The notes below the pieces were generated by a model, which made no database searches, was not told the origin of the DNA, and worked only from the letters and a program-made list of their open reading frames with translations. From Streptomyces sp. CB02366 (GTDB lineage: Bacteria > Actinomycetota > Actinomycetes > Streptomycetales > Streptomycetaceae): a stretch of DNA of 64,000 bases. Below are positions 49,420 to 58,557 of this stretch, one piece after another. Within the stretch, counting starts at the first letter, position 1. Every line of letters begins with the position of its first letter. The stretch covers positions 1-64,000 of the forward strand of contig NZ_LIVT01000006.1 in the NCBI RefSeq assembly GCF_001905905.1. The letters run 5' to 3'. A program made the position numbers and the translations under genes.

Positions 49420-50442
49420 TCAGGCCTCCGGGGCTTCGAACTTGGAGGTGCGCTGCATTCCGGCGGCCCGGCCCTTGCCGGCGATGACCAGGGCCATCTT
49501 GCGGCTGGCCTCGTCGATCATCTCGTCGCCGAGCATCGCGGAGCCCTTCTTGCCGCCCTCCTCGGAGGTGCACCAGTCGTAGGCGTCGAGGATCAGCTCG
49601 GCGTGGTCGTAGTCCTCCTGGGAGGGGGAGAACACCTCGTTCGCCGCGTCGACCTGGCCCGGGTGCAGCACCCACTTGCCGTCGAAGCCGAGGGCGGCGG
49701 CACGGCCCGCCACCTCGCGGTAGGCGTCCACGTCGCGGATCTGGAGGAACGGGCCGTCGATCGCCTGGAGGTCGTGGGCGCGGGCGGCCATCAGGATGCG
49801 CATCAGGATGTAGTGGTAGGCGTCCGCCGGGTAGCCGGGCGGCTGCTGGCCGACGACCAGGGTCTTCATGTTGATCGACGCCATGAAGTCGGCGGGGCCG
49901 AAGATCAGCGTCTCCAGCCGGGGCGAGGCCGCTGCGATGTCGTCGATGTTCACCAGGCCCTTGGCGTTCTCGATCTGCGCCTCGATGCCGATCCTCCCGA
50001 CCTCGAAGCCCATCGTCTTCTCGATCTGGGTGAGCAGCAGGTCCAGCGCCACGACCTGCTGGGCGTCCTGGACCTTCGGCAGCATGATGCAGTCGAGGTG
50101 GGGGCCCGCGCCCTCGACGACCGTGACGACGTCCCGGTACGTCCAGTGCGTGGTCCAGTCGTTGACCCGCACGACCCGGGTCTTGCCGCTCCAGTCGCCG
50201 TTGTTGAGCGCGTCCACGATGTGGTGGCGCGCGCCCTCCTTGGCGAGCGGGGCGCAGGCGTCCTCCAGGTCCAGGAAGACCTGGTCCGCCGGGAGGCCCT
50301 GGGCCTTCTCCAGGAAGCGCGGGTTGGAGCCCGGCACGGCCAGACACGAACGGCGCGGGCGCAGCCGGTTGACCGGGGAGTGCGCGGCGGAGCCGCTGTC
50401 CGCCGGGGCGGTGGCGGGCGACGGGTGGGCGGGCGTGGTCAT
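49420..50442 (-). CDS. HpcH/HpaI citrate lyase-type enzyme, probable beta-methylmalyl-CoA/malyl-CoA lyase
   Basis: A 340-residue TIM-barrel lyase: RSCLAVPGSNPRFLEKAQGLPADQVFLDLEDA contains the metal-binding LDLEDAC, IEAQIENAKGLVN the second acidic ligand, and GFDGKWVLHPGQVDAAN the CoA-proximal loop. It would split beta-methylmalyl-CoA into glyoxylate and propionyl-CoA, closing the pathway. ATG 50442 overlaps the meaA stop (ATGA). Confidence 0.85.
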   Translation of the reverse strand: MTTPAHPSPATAPADSGSAAHSPVNRLRPRRSCLAVPGSNPRFLEKAQGLPADQVFLDLEDACAPLAKEGARHHIVDALNNGDWSGKTRVVRVNDWTTHWTYRDVVTVVEGAGPHLDCIMLPKVQDAQQVVALDLLLTQIEKTMGFEVGRIGIEAQIENAKGLVNIDDIAAASPRLETLIFGPADFMASINMKTLVVGQQPPGYPADAYHYILMRILMAARAHDLQAIDGPFLQIRDVDAYREVAGRAAALGFDGKWVLHPGQVDAANEVFSPSQEDYDHAELILDAYDWCTSEEGGKKGSAMLGDEMIDEASRKMALVIAGKGRAAGMQRTSKFEAPEA

Positions 50443-52451
50443 GCGGGGACCTCCAGAGGGTCGAGCTTGTTCGCTTTCCGGATCTCGTCGACGATACGGC
50501 CGATGATCTCGGTGATGCCGAAGTCCTTCGGGGTGAAGACGGCGGCCACACCGGCTTCGACGAGCGCCGCGGCGTCGGCCGGCGGGATGATGCCGCCGGC
50601 GATCACCGGGATGTCCGCGGCCCCGGCGTCGCGCAGCCGGCGCAGCACGTCGGGCACCAGCTCCGCGTGCGAGCCGGACAGGATGGACAGGCCCACGCAG
50701 TGCACGTCCTCGGCGAGCGCGGCGTCGGTGATCTGCTCGGGGGTCAGCCGGATGCCCTGGTAGACCACCTCGAACCCGGCGTCCCTGGCCCGTACGGCGA
50801 TCTGCTCGGCTCCGTTGGAGTGGCCGTCCAGGCCGGGCTTGCCGACCAGCAGGCGCAGCCGTCCCACGCCGAGGTCGGCCGCGGTCCGGGCGACCTTCTC
50901 GCGGACCAGGGCGAGCGTGCTGCCGGGCTCGGCGGCGACCGCGACCGGGGCCGAGGAGACCCCGGTGGGGGCGCGGAACTCGCCGAAGACGTCCCGCAGC
51001 GCCCAGGACCACTCGCCGGTGGTGACGCCCGCGCGGGCGCACTCGACGGTGGCCTCCATCATGTTCTCGGTGCCGGCCGCGGCCTTCTTCAGCGCGGCCA
51101 GCGCCTCGGAGGCGCGCGCCTCGTCGCGGTTGTCGCGCCACTCGTGCAGCGCGGCGACGACCCGGGCCTCGTTCTCGGGGTCGACCGTCATGATGGCGCC
51201 GTCGAGGTCGGAGGTGAGCGGGTTGGGCTCGGTGGACTCGTAGACGTTGACGCCGACGATCTTCTCCTCGCCGGTCTCGATCCGGGCCCGCCGGGCCGCG
51301 TGCGAGGCGACCAGTTCGGACTTGAGATAACCGGACTCGACGGCCGCCATCGCGCCGCCCATCTGCTGGATGCGGTCGATCTCCGCCAGCGACTCCTCGA
51401 CCAGGGCCTCCACCTTGGCCTCGATGACGTGGGAACCGGCGAAGATGTCCTCGTACTCCAGCAGATCGCTCTCGTGGGCCAGCACCTGCTGGATACGGAG
51501 CGACCACTGCTGGTCCCAGGGCCGGGGCAGCCCCAGCGCCTCGTTCCAGGCCGGCAGCTGCACCGCGCGGGCGCGGGCGTCCTTGGAGAGGGTGACGGCC
51601 AGCATCTCCAGGACGATGCGCTGGACGTTGTTCTCCGGCTGCGCCTCGGTCAGGCCGAGGGAGTTGACCTGGACGCCGTAGCGGAAGCGGCGCTGCTTGG
51701 CGTCGGTGATGCCGTACCGCTCCCGGGTGACGCGGTCCCAGATGCGGCCGAAGGCGCGCATCTTGCACATCTCCTCGATGAAGCGGACGCCCGCGTTCAC
51801 GAAGAACGAGATGCGGGCGACCACGTCACCGAACTTCTCCTCGGGCACCTGGCCCGAGTCGCGGACCGCGTCGAGCACCGCGACGGCGGTCGACATGGCG
51901 TACGCGATCTCCTGGACCGGGGTGGCGCCCGCCTCCTGGAGGTGGTAGCTGCAGATGTTGATCGGGTTCCACTTGGGGATGCGGTTGACCGTGTACGTGA
52001 TCATGTCCGTGGTCAGCCGCAGCGAGGGAGCCGGCGGGAAGACGTGCGTCCCGCGCGAGAGGTACTCCTTCACGATGTCGTTCTGGGTGGTCCCCTGGAG
52101 CTTGGCCGGGTCGGCCCCCTGCTCCTCCGCCACCACCTGGTAGAGCGCCAGCAGCCACATGGCGGTCGCGTTGATCGTCATCGAGGTGTTCATCTGCTCC
52201 AGGGGGATGTCCTGGAACAGCCGCCGCATGTCACCGAGGTGCGAGACGGGGACGCCGACACGGCCCACCTCGCCGCGGGCGAGGATGTGGTCCGGGTCGT
52301 ATCCGGTCTGCGTCGGCAGATCGAAGGCGACCGAGAGACCCGTCTGGCCCTTGGCGAGGTTGCGGCGGTACAGCTCGTTGGACGCCTCGGCGGTCGAGTG
52401 GCCGGCGTACGTCCGCATGAGCCAGGGCCGGTCCTTCTGACGCTCGTTCAT
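50439..52451 (-). CDS. meaA: Ethylmalonyl-CoA mutase MeaA (B12-dependent)
   Basis: A 670-residue single-chain mutase. The catalytic TIM barrel (about 1-530) starts MNERQKDRPWLMRTYAGHST and the C-terminal cobalamin domain (540-665) has KPGLDGHSNGAEQIAVRARD, the DxHxxG base-off motif, plus GLSILSGSH. It converts (2R)-ethylmalonyl-CoA to methylsuccinyl-CoA, downstream of Ccr. The gene starts 9 bases after the ccr stop. Needs cobalamin and coordinates ethylmalonyl pools with the macrotetrolide-like cluster, an inference. Confidence 0.95.
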   Translation of the reverse strand: MNERQKDRPWLMRTYAGHSTAEASNELYRRNLAKGQTGLSVAFDLPTQTGYDPDHILARGEVGRVGVPVSHLGDMRRLFQDIPLEQMNTSMTINATAMWLLALYQVVAEEQGADPAKLQGTTQNDIVKEYLSRGTHVFPPAPSLRLTTDMITYTVNRIPKWNPINICSYHLQEAGATPVQEIAYAMSTAVAVLDAVRDSGQVPEEKFGDVVARISFFVNAGVRFIEEMCKMRAFGRIWDRVTRERYGITDAKQRRFRYGVQVNSLGLTEAQPENNVQRIVLEMLAVTLSKDARARAVQLPAWNEALGLPRPWDQQWSLRIQQVLAHESDLLEYEDIFAGSHVIEAKVEALVEESLAEIDRIQQMGGAMAAVESGYLKSELVASHAARRARIETGEEKIVGVNVYESTEPNPLTSDLDGAIMTVDPENEARVVAALHEWRDNRDEARASEALAALKKAAAGTENMMEATVECARAGVTTGEWSWALRDVFGEFRAPTGVSSAPVAVAAEPGSTLALVREKVARTAADLGVGRLRLLVGKPGLDGHSNGAEQIAVRARDAGFEVVYQGIRLTPEQITDAALAEDVHCVGLSILSGSHAELVPDVLRRLRDAGAADIPVIAGGIIPPADAAALVEAGVAAVFTPKDFGITEIIGRIVDEIRKANKLDPLEVPA

Positions 52452-52460
52452 CGCGGAACC

Positions 52461-53798
52461 TCAGACGTTGCGGAAGCGGTTGATGGCGTCGATGTGCTGC
52501 TCGCGCATTTCCTGGTCGCGCACGCCCAGGCCCTCGCGGGGGGCCAGCGCCAGGACGCCGACCTTGCCCTGGTGCAGGTTGCGGTGGACGTCGTACGCCG
52601 CCTGGCCGGTGTCCTCCAGCGCGTACGTCTTCGAGAGCGTCGGGTGGATCTTGCCCTTGGCGATGAGGCGGTTGGCCTCCCACGCCTCGCGGTAGTTGGC
52701 GAAGTGGGAGCCGATGATGCGCTTGAGGGACATCCACAGGTAGCGGTTGTCGTACTCGTGCATGTAGCCGGAGGTGGAGGCGCAGGTGGTGATGGTGCCG
52801 CCCTTGCGGGTGACGTAGACCGAGGCGCCGAAGGTCTCGCGGCCCGGGTGCTCGAAGACGATGTCGATGTCCTCGCCGCCGGTGAACTCGCGGATGCGCT
52901 TGCCGAAGCGCTTCCACTCCTTGGGGTCCTGGGTGCGCTCGTCCTTCCAGAACCTGTAGCCCTCGGCGTTGCGGTCGATGACCGCCTCCGCGCCCATGGC
53001 CCGGCAGATCTCGGCCTTCTCGGGGGAGGAGACGACGCAGACCGGGTTGGCGCCGCCGGCCAGCGCGAACTGGGTGGCGTAGGAGCCGAGTCCGCCGCTG
53101 GCGCCCCAGATCAGCACGTTGTCGCCCTGCTTCATGCCCGCGCCGTTGCGCGAGACGAGCTGGCGGTAGGCGGTCGAGTTGACCAGGCCGGGGGCGGCGG
53201 CCTCCTCCCAGCTGAGGTGCCGGGGCTTGGGCATCAGCTGGTTGGACTTGACGAGCGCGATCTCGGCGAGGCCGCCGAAGTTCGTCTCGAACCCCCAGAT
53301 GCGCTGCTCGGGGTCGAGCATCGTGTCGTTGTGGCCGTCGGAGGACTCCAGCTCGACCGAGAGGCAGTGCGCGACGACCTCGTCGCCCGGGTTCCAGGCG
53401 TTCACGCCGGGGCCGGTGCGCAGGACGACGCCCGCCAGGTCGGAGCCGATGACGTGGTACGGCAGGTCGTGGCGCTTGGTCAGCTCGCTGAGCTTTCCGT
53501 AGCGCTCCAGGAAGTTGAAGGTCGAGACCGGCTCGAAGATCGAGGTCCAGACGGAGTTGTAGTTCACCGAACTGGCCATGACGGCGACGAGGGCCTCGCC
53601 GGGACCGAGTTCGGGGACCGGGACGTCGTCCAGGTGGATCGACTTGCGGGGGTCCTTGTCACGGGACTCCAGGCCCGCGAACATCTCCGCCTCGTCCTTG
53701 TGCACGGTGATCGCGCGGTAGGACTCGGGGAGGGACAGAGCCGCGAAGTCCGCTGCGGTGCTGTCCTGCGACTGAATCGCGTCCAGGATTTCCTTCAC
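52461..53798 (-). CDS. ccr: Crotonyl-CoA carboxylase/reductase
   Basis: A 445-residue MDR-superfamily enzyme: NADPH-binding GASGGLGSYATQFALAGGA, the N-terminal SSVNYNSVWTSIFEPVSTFNFLERYGK, and the family-specific NSTAYRQLV and FEHPGRETF segments. It reductively carboxylates crotonyl-CoA to ethylmalonyl-CoA. GTG 53798 with GGAGG seven bases upstream. First gene of the five-gene ethylmalonyl operon, with a 230-270 base leader holding operator site B. Confidence 0.95.
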   Translation of the reverse strand: MKEILDAIQSQDSTAADFAALSLPESYRAITVHKDEAEMFAGLESRDKDPRKSIHLDDVPVPELGPGEALVAVMASSVNYNSVWTSIFEPVSTFNFLERYGKLSELTKRHDLPYHVIGSDLAGVVLRTGPGVNAWNPGDEVVAHCLSVELESSDGHNDTMLDPEQRIWGFETNFGGLAEIALVKSNQLMPKPRHLSWEEAAAPGLVNSTAYRQLVSRNGAGMKQGDNVLIWGASGGLGSYATQFALAGGANPVCVVSSPEKAEICRAMGAEAVIDRNAEGYRFWKDERTQDPKEWKRFGKRIREFTGGEDIDIVFEHPGRETFGASVYVTRKGGTITTCASTSGYMHEYDNRYLWMSLKRIIGSHFANYREAWEANRLIAKGKIHPTLSKTYALEDTGQAAYDVHRNLHQGKVGVLALAPREGLGVRDQEMREQHIDAINRFRNV

Positions 53799-54149
53799 GG
53801 TGTTGCCTCCGGTGATGCGCGTCGAGGGAACGCTTGAGGGGCCCTGCTGGCAGGGGGGTGCTGTCTGGAGGTGTTGCCGTCGGTTCGGCGGGTGGAACTC
53901 GGCTTTGCCCGGTGGAGCAGAAGGGTGCCTGTGACGCAGGCGTCCGGGCGCGCAGCACGGTGGTTGCGGGGACAGCCGGCGTACGTGTGAGGTCTCAGCA
54001 CGCCGGCCGCCCGGACACCATCAACGTATGGCACTCCGTGACACCTGACAAGGCACCCAGTGCCAACAATTTCTCTCACTTGTCATCTCGTAGGCACGCA
54101 TGAGCAACACGATGGGCGTTACGAGACGTTCTGTCCTGCTGGCATGCGG
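53799..54149 (-). promoter_or_regulatory. Leader/promoter region of the ccr operon (gap of about 350 bases)
   Basis: No gene on either strand. The segment contains operator site B at 54027-54067. No other strong motif was recognised; distance from operator to GTG 53798 implies a long 5' untranslated region. Confidence 0.6.
54027..54067. promoter_or_regulatory. Two-site operator (site B) upstream of ccr
   Basis: GGCACTCCGTGAC (54030-54042) and GGCACCCAGTGCC (54052-54064) start 22 bases apart, exactly as in site A, and the whole 41 bases match site A at 31 positions, including the flanking TAT before and AA after. It stands 230 bases upstream of ccr. Confidence 0.75.
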
Positions 54150-54947
54150 TTACCGCCCCGCCCGGTACACATACGGCGTCGTCGTGGCGAGCGCCGTGAA
54201 GCCGAGCCGGGCCAGGATCGGGGCCGACAGCGCGCTCGCGTCGACCTGGAGGAAGCGGTAGCCCCGCTCGGCGGCGATCCGCGCCCGGTGCGCGACCAGG
54301 GCCCGGTAGAGGCCCCTGCCCCGCCACCCGGGAACCGTTCCGCCGCCCCAGAGCCCGCAGAAGCCCGTACCGGGGTACAGCTCCATCCGGGCCGAGCTGA
54401 CCGGCTCCCCGCCCGCCAGGGCCACCAGCGCGACGACCTCGTCCGGGGCCCGCTCCAGCCGCGTCAGCACCTGGTGGCGCAGCCGCCCGGAGTCCGTGCC
54501 GAAGGCCCGCTCATGGGCCAGGGCCATCAGACCGGCCCCGGCCGCGTCGGTCACCGGGCGCAGCTCGACCCCCGTGGGCGGCTTCGCCCCCGGCAGCGCG
54601 GTCAGCACCCCGACCGGGGCGACGAGCAGCGTCTCGGGCGGCTCGGCCGCGAAACCGGCCCCCCGCAGCCGCTCGCCCAGATCGGCCGGGCCGTCGTGGG
54701 AGTAGAGCTTCCACTCGAACCCCTCGTGGCCGAGCCCTTCCCAGTACGCGATCTGGGCCGCGATCGCCGCGTCGGCCCCCGCCGCGTCCAGGCCCGGCTC
54801 GGACCAGACCACCCCATTCCAGTCGTGCGGGCCGCCCACCTGGCGGACCAGGGGCCCGGCCCGCTCGACGCGGACGCCGGGCCCGTCGGGGCGGGCGCGC
54901 TCCCGCAGTTCGCGGTCGAACAGTTCACGGATCTCGGTGGGTCGCAT
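54150..54947 (-). CDS. GNAT-family N-acetyltransferase
   Basis: A 265-residue protein. The acetyl-CoA pyrophosphate loop is in GGGTVPGWRGRGLYRALV near 208-225 of the C-terminal GNAT domain; the N-terminal half looks like a second, degenerate GNAT fold. Substrate unknown. It ends just upstream of the ccr promoter region and is transcribed toward it. Confidence 0.75.
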   Translation of the reverse strand: MRPTEIRELFDRELRERARPDGPGVRVERAGPLVRQVGGPHDWNGVVWSEPGLDAAGADAAIAAQIAYWEGLGHEGFEWKLYSHDGPADLGERLRGAGFAAEPPETLLVAPVGVLTALPGAKPPTGVELRPVTDAAGAGLMALAHERAFGTDSGRLRHQVLTRLERAPDEVVALVALAGGEPVSSARMELYPGTGFCGLWGGGTVPGWRGRGLYRALVAHRARIAAERGYRFLQVDASALSAPILARLGFTALATTTPYVYRAGR

Positions 54948-55102
54948 CCGCGCACCTCAGCACGGCGGCGGCCGAGGGGCCAGCGGATTTCGGCCGGCAC
55001 CGCGCCGGACGCCCCCGCCGGGCGCGTCGAAAGCGCCGAACGGGGCACACGGTCCGACAGGAAGTGATCTTGAAGTGACGAGAGGGCAGGGGTGGGGCAG
55101 CG

Positions 55103-55885
55103 ATGGCGATACCGATCCGCCGCAGACGGGGCGACCGGCAGGGGCGGGCCTCCTTCGACCTCCGGCGCACCTCCTTCGGCTTCGCCCTGATCGCTCTGGT
55201 CGTCGCGGGCGGCGGGCTGGCCCTGCGCGCGGCCTGGGAGAGCGCCGTCCGCCACCCGGTCGTCGCCGTGCTCGTGGTCCTCCCGCTGCTGACCGCGGCC
55301 GTCCTGGCGCCGCGCCGCCGCCGACGCGCCCGGCGGGTCGCGGAGGCCGTCACCGAGACCGCGTACGACATCGTCGAAGAGGGCCTCGCGGAGCTGGACG
55401 CCGCCCAGGCGGACCGCGCCCAGGCCCCTCCCGCGCCCCCGGAACCGGCCGGACCCCCCGTCGACTACGCCCGGCTCGACCCGTACGCCTTCGAGGAGGC
55501 CGTCGCCGCACTCTGCCGCCGCGACGGCTGCGCCGACGCCGAAGTGGTGGGCGGCGCGGGCGACCTGGGCGCCGATGTGCTGGGCACCACCCCGGACGGC
55601 CGCCGCCTCGTCGTCCAGTGCAAGCGCTACGGGGAGGAGAACCGGGCCGGCTCGCAGGACCTCCAGCGCTTCGGCGGCACCTGCTACGCCGTGCACGCGG
55701 CGGACGTCGCGCTCGTCGTCTCCACCGGCGGCTTCACCGACCCCGCCCTCGACTACGCGGAGCAGTGCGCCATCCTCTGCTACGGCCCCGAGGAACTCGC
55801 CGCCTGGAGCGAGGGCGCCGCACCCCCGCCCTGGGAGGCGGTGGCCCCCGTCGAGCGGCGGGAGGCCAAGGTCAGCGGTCCTTGA
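55103..55885 (+). CDS. Membrane-anchored restriction endonuclease-like (Mrr-type) protein
   Basis: A 260-residue protein. An Arg-rich start (MAIPIRRRRGDRQGR) precedes two hydrophobic helices (about 24-44 and 51-69), then an Arg patch, an Ala/Pro-rich helix-linker, and a C-terminal PD-(D/E)XK-type Mrr domain (about 132-230) with GGAGDLGADVLG and LVVQCKRYG (the D...QxK motif). Mrr-like nucleases cut modified DNA; the membrane anchor is atypical. Its last 14 bases overlap the convergent TetR gene. Confidence 0.75.
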   Translation: MAIPIRRRRGDRQGRASFDLRRTSFGFALIALVVAGGGLALRAAWESAVRHPVVAVLVVLPLLTAAVLAPRRRRRARRVAEAVTETAYDIVEEGLAELDAAQADRAQAPPAPPEPAGPPVDYARLDPYAFEEAVAALCRRDGCADAEVVGGAGDLGADVLGTTPDGRRLVVQCKRYGEENRAGSQDLQRFGGTCYAVHAADVALVVSTGGFTDPALDYAEQCAILCYGPEELAAWSEGAAPPPWEAVAPVERREAKVSGP

Positions 55886-56684
55886 GCGCCTGCTGGATGG
55901 TCCTCATGACCTCCTCCAGCGGGGCGTCGGTACGCGCCACCGCCACGAGCACCTCGCCGTCCGCGGCCACCGACGCCGCGGGCCGCTCCGGCTCGTTCCC
56001 CGCGGTGCGGCCCGCCCCGATGCCGGTGCCGAAGGTGTCGCGGACGATGGCGAAGGCGCGGTCGAGCTGCGCCTCCACATCGCCCTGCCCGCCCGCCCGC
56101 AGCCAGCGGCGCAGCACGTGGTTGTGCGCGGTGACCACGGCGGACGCGGCGACCTCCGCGAGCAGCGGGTCGTCGTTGCCCACATGGTGGTCGCGCTCGT
56201 CGAAGTGGCCCAGGAGATAGCGGGTGAACAGCCGCTCGTAGCGGGCCACCGACGCGATCTCGGCCTCCCGGAGGGTAGGTACCTCACGGGTCAGTTTGTA
56301 GCGGGCCACGGAGACGGCGGGCTTGGCCGCGTACATCTTCATGACTTCCTTGATGCCCCGGCAGACGGTGTCGAGCGGATGCTCGTGCGCGGGGGCGGCG
56401 TTGAGGACCGCCTCGGCCCTGACGAGGGTGTCGTCGTGGTCCGGGAAGATGGCCTCTTCCTTGGAGCGGAAGTGCCGGAAGAAGGTCCTGCGGGCGACGC
56501 CCGCGGCGCCCGCGATCTCGTCGACGGTGGTCGCCTCGTACCCCTTCGTGGCGAAGAGCTCCATCGCGGCGGCGGCCAGTTCGCGGCGCATCTTGAGCCG
56601 TTGGGCGGCCGCCCGCGTCCCCGCGGTGGTCTCCGGGGCGTCGGTCGCGGCGGTGGCACGGGGTGACTTGGCGGGCTGGGACAT
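55872..56684 (-). CDS. TetR-family regulator, paralogue of the one at 272-997
   Basis: A 270-residue TetR protein. N-terminal HTH at about 40-85 (TTVDEIAGAAGVARRTFFRHFRSKEEAIF) and a long helical ligand domain with SVARYKLTREVP and the C-terminal DGEVLVAVARTDAPLEEVMRTIQQAL, both shared with the regulator at 272-997. ATG 56684 begins MSQPAK; longer starts are possible. Position beside the ethylmalonyl-CoA genes and homology to a protein flanked by the same operator type make it the leading candidate for site B. Confidence 0.85.
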   Translation of the reverse strand: MSQPAKSPRATAATDAPETTAGTRAAAQRLKMRRELAAAAMELFATKGYEATTVDEIAGAAGVARRTFFRHFRSKEEAIFPDHDDTLVRAEAVLNAAPAHEHPLDTVCRGIKEVMKMYAAKPAVSVARYKLTREVPTLREAEIASVARYERLFTRYLLGHFDERDHHVGNDDPLLAEVAASAVVTAHNHVLRRWLRAGGQGDVEAQLDRAFAIVRDTFGTGIGAGRTAGNEPERPAASVAADGEVLVAVARTDAPLEEVMRTIQQALKDR

Positions 56685-56775
56685 GGCATGAACGTAACCC
56701 ATCGGTGCAGGAGAGCGCGCCTGCGGGGGCGGGCCGCCGGAGGGCCCCAGCAACCCGCCCCACCCGGCTCCCGGG

Positions 56776-58557
56776 TCAGCGACGGGCATATTCGCGGAAG
56801 CCGCGCCCCGTCTTGCGGCCGAGGCAGCCCGCCGCGACCAGGTGCTCCAGCAGGGGGGCGGGCGCCAGGCCCGGGTCGCGGAACTCCTGGTGCAGCACCT
56901 TCTCGATGGCCAGCGAGACGTCCAGGCCGACCACGTCGAGCAGTTCGAACGGGCCCATCGGGTACCCGCCGCCCAGCTTCATCGCCGCGTCGATGTCGTC
57001 CAGCGAGGCGTAGTGCTGCTCCACCATCTTGATCGCGTTGTTGAGGTACGGGAACAGCAGCGCGTTCACGATGAACCCGGCCCGGTCCCCGCAGTCCACC
57101 GGGTGCTTGCGGATCGTCGCGCAGACCGCGCGGACCGTGGCGTGCACGTCGTCGGCGGTCAGGACCGTACGGACCACCTCGACCAGCTTCATCGCCGGGG
57201 CCGGATTGAAGAAGTGCATCCCGACGACGTCCTCGGGACGTGTCGTGGCCCGCGCGATGGCGACGACCGGCAGCGAGGAGGTGGTGGTGGCGAGCACCGC
57301 GCCCGGGCGGCAGACCTTGTCCAGCGCGGCGAACAGCTGCTGCTTGACCTCCAGGTCCTCCGCGACCGCCTCCACGGCGAGATCGACCTCCGCGAACGCG
57401 TCCAGCGAACCGGCCGCCGTGATCCGGCCCAGCGTCTCGTCCCGGGCCCCGGCGGTCAGCCGCCCCCTGGCCACCGACCGCTCCAGCGACTTCGCGATCC
57501 GCCCCTTGGCGAGATCCGCCTTCTCCTGGCTCCGGGCCGCCAGCACCACGCCGTACCCGGCCTTCGCGAAGACCTCCGCGATGCCCGACGCCATGGTGCC
57601 GGAGCCCGCGACGCCCACCGACGCCACCGCGCGCCCCGCGCCCGCCTCCGCGTCGGCCGCCGGGGTCAGCGCGTCCGGCACCACGACCTGGCCGCCCGGC
57701 GCGTCGTACGTGTAGAAGCCGCGCCCGGCCTTCCGCCCGGTCAGACCGGCGCCGCTGAGCTGGCCGAGGACGGGGGCCGGCGCGTGCAGCCGGTCGTGGG
57801 ACTCGGCGTACATGGCCTCCAGGACCGTGCGGGCGGTGTCGATCCCGATCAGGTCGAGCAGGGCGAGGGGGCCCATGGGCAGCCCGCAGCCCAGCTTCAT
57901 CGCCGCGTCGATGTCCTCACGGGAGGCGTAGTTCGCCTCGTACATCGCGGCGGCCTGGTTGAGGTAGCCGAAGAGCAGCCCGTCCGCGACGAACCCGGGC
58001 CGGTCGCCGACCGCGACCGGCTCCTTGCCCAGCTCCCGGGCGAGCGCGGTGACGGCCTCCACGGCGGGCGGGGCGGTCAGCACCGAGGAGACCACCTCGA
58101 CCAGCTTCATCGCGGGCGCCGGGTTGAAGAAGTGCAGGCCGAGCACGCGCTCGGGGCGCTGCGACTCGGCGGCCAGCCGGGTCACCGACAGGGCGTTGGT
58201 GCCGGTGGCCAGGATCGCGGTGGGGGAGACGATCGCGTCGAGCTCCCGGAACACCTGCTGCTTGATCTCGTACGTTTCGGGCACCACCTCGATGACCAGT
58301 TCGGCGCCGGCGGCGGCCCGGAGGGTGTCCGACGTACGGAACCGGGCGAGCACGGCGGTCCGCTCCTGCTCGGTGATCCTCCCGCGGCCCACGGCACGCG
58401 CGGTGGACGCTTCGAGGGAGGCGACGGCCCCGCGTGCGGCCGTCTCGCTGATGTCGATGCCGATGACCTCGCGGCCCGCGCGGGCCAGGACCTCGGCGAT
58501 GCCGGCGCCCATGGTGCCGAGGCCGACGACGGCGATGGTGGAGAGAGGGGTGTCCAT
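56776..58557 (-). CDS. Double-length 3-hydroxyacyl-CoA dehydrogenase (3-hydroxybutyryl-CoA dehydrogenase type)
   Basis: A 593-residue protein made of two tandem 3-hydroxybutyryl-CoA dehydrogenase units. Each has a Rossmann loop (VGLGTMGAGIAEVLARAG near 10; VAGSGTMASGIAEVFAKAG near 305), an HFFNPAPAMKLVEVV segment with the catalytic His and a DxxGLDxS-type helical end (MGPLALLDLIGID and MGPFELLDVVGLD). It oxidises or forms 3-hydroxybutyryl-CoA, feeding crotonyl-CoA to Ccr. TetR lies downstream in the same direction. ATG 58557. Confidence 0.9.
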   Translation of the reverse strand: MDTPLSTIAVVGLGTMGAGIAEVLARAGREVIGIDISETAARGAVASLEASTARAVGRGRITEQERTAVLARFRTSDTLRAAAGAELVIEVVPETYEIKQQVFRELDAIVSPTAILATGTNALSVTRLAAESQRPERVLGLHFFNPAPAMKLVEVVSSVLTAPPAVEAVTALARELGKEPVAVGDRPGFVADGLLFGYLNQAAAMYEANYASREDIDAAMKLGCGLPMGPLALLDLIGIDTARTVLEAMYAESHDRLHAPAPVLGQLSGAGLTGRKAGRGFYTYDAPGGQVVVPDALTPAADAEAGAGRAVASVGVAGSGTMASGIAEVFAKAGYGVVLAARSQEKADLAKGRIAKSLERSVARGRLTAGARDETLGRITAAGSLDAFAEVDLAVEAVAEDLEVKQQLFAALDKVCRPGAVLATTTSSLPVVAIARATTRPEDVVGMHFFNPAPAMKLVEVVRTVLTADDVHATVRAVCATIRKHPVDCGDRAGFIVNALLFPYLNNAIKMVEQHYASLDDIDAAMKLGGGYPMGPFELLDVVGLDVSLAIEKVLHQEFRDPGLAPAPLLEHLVAAGCLGRKTGRGFREYARR

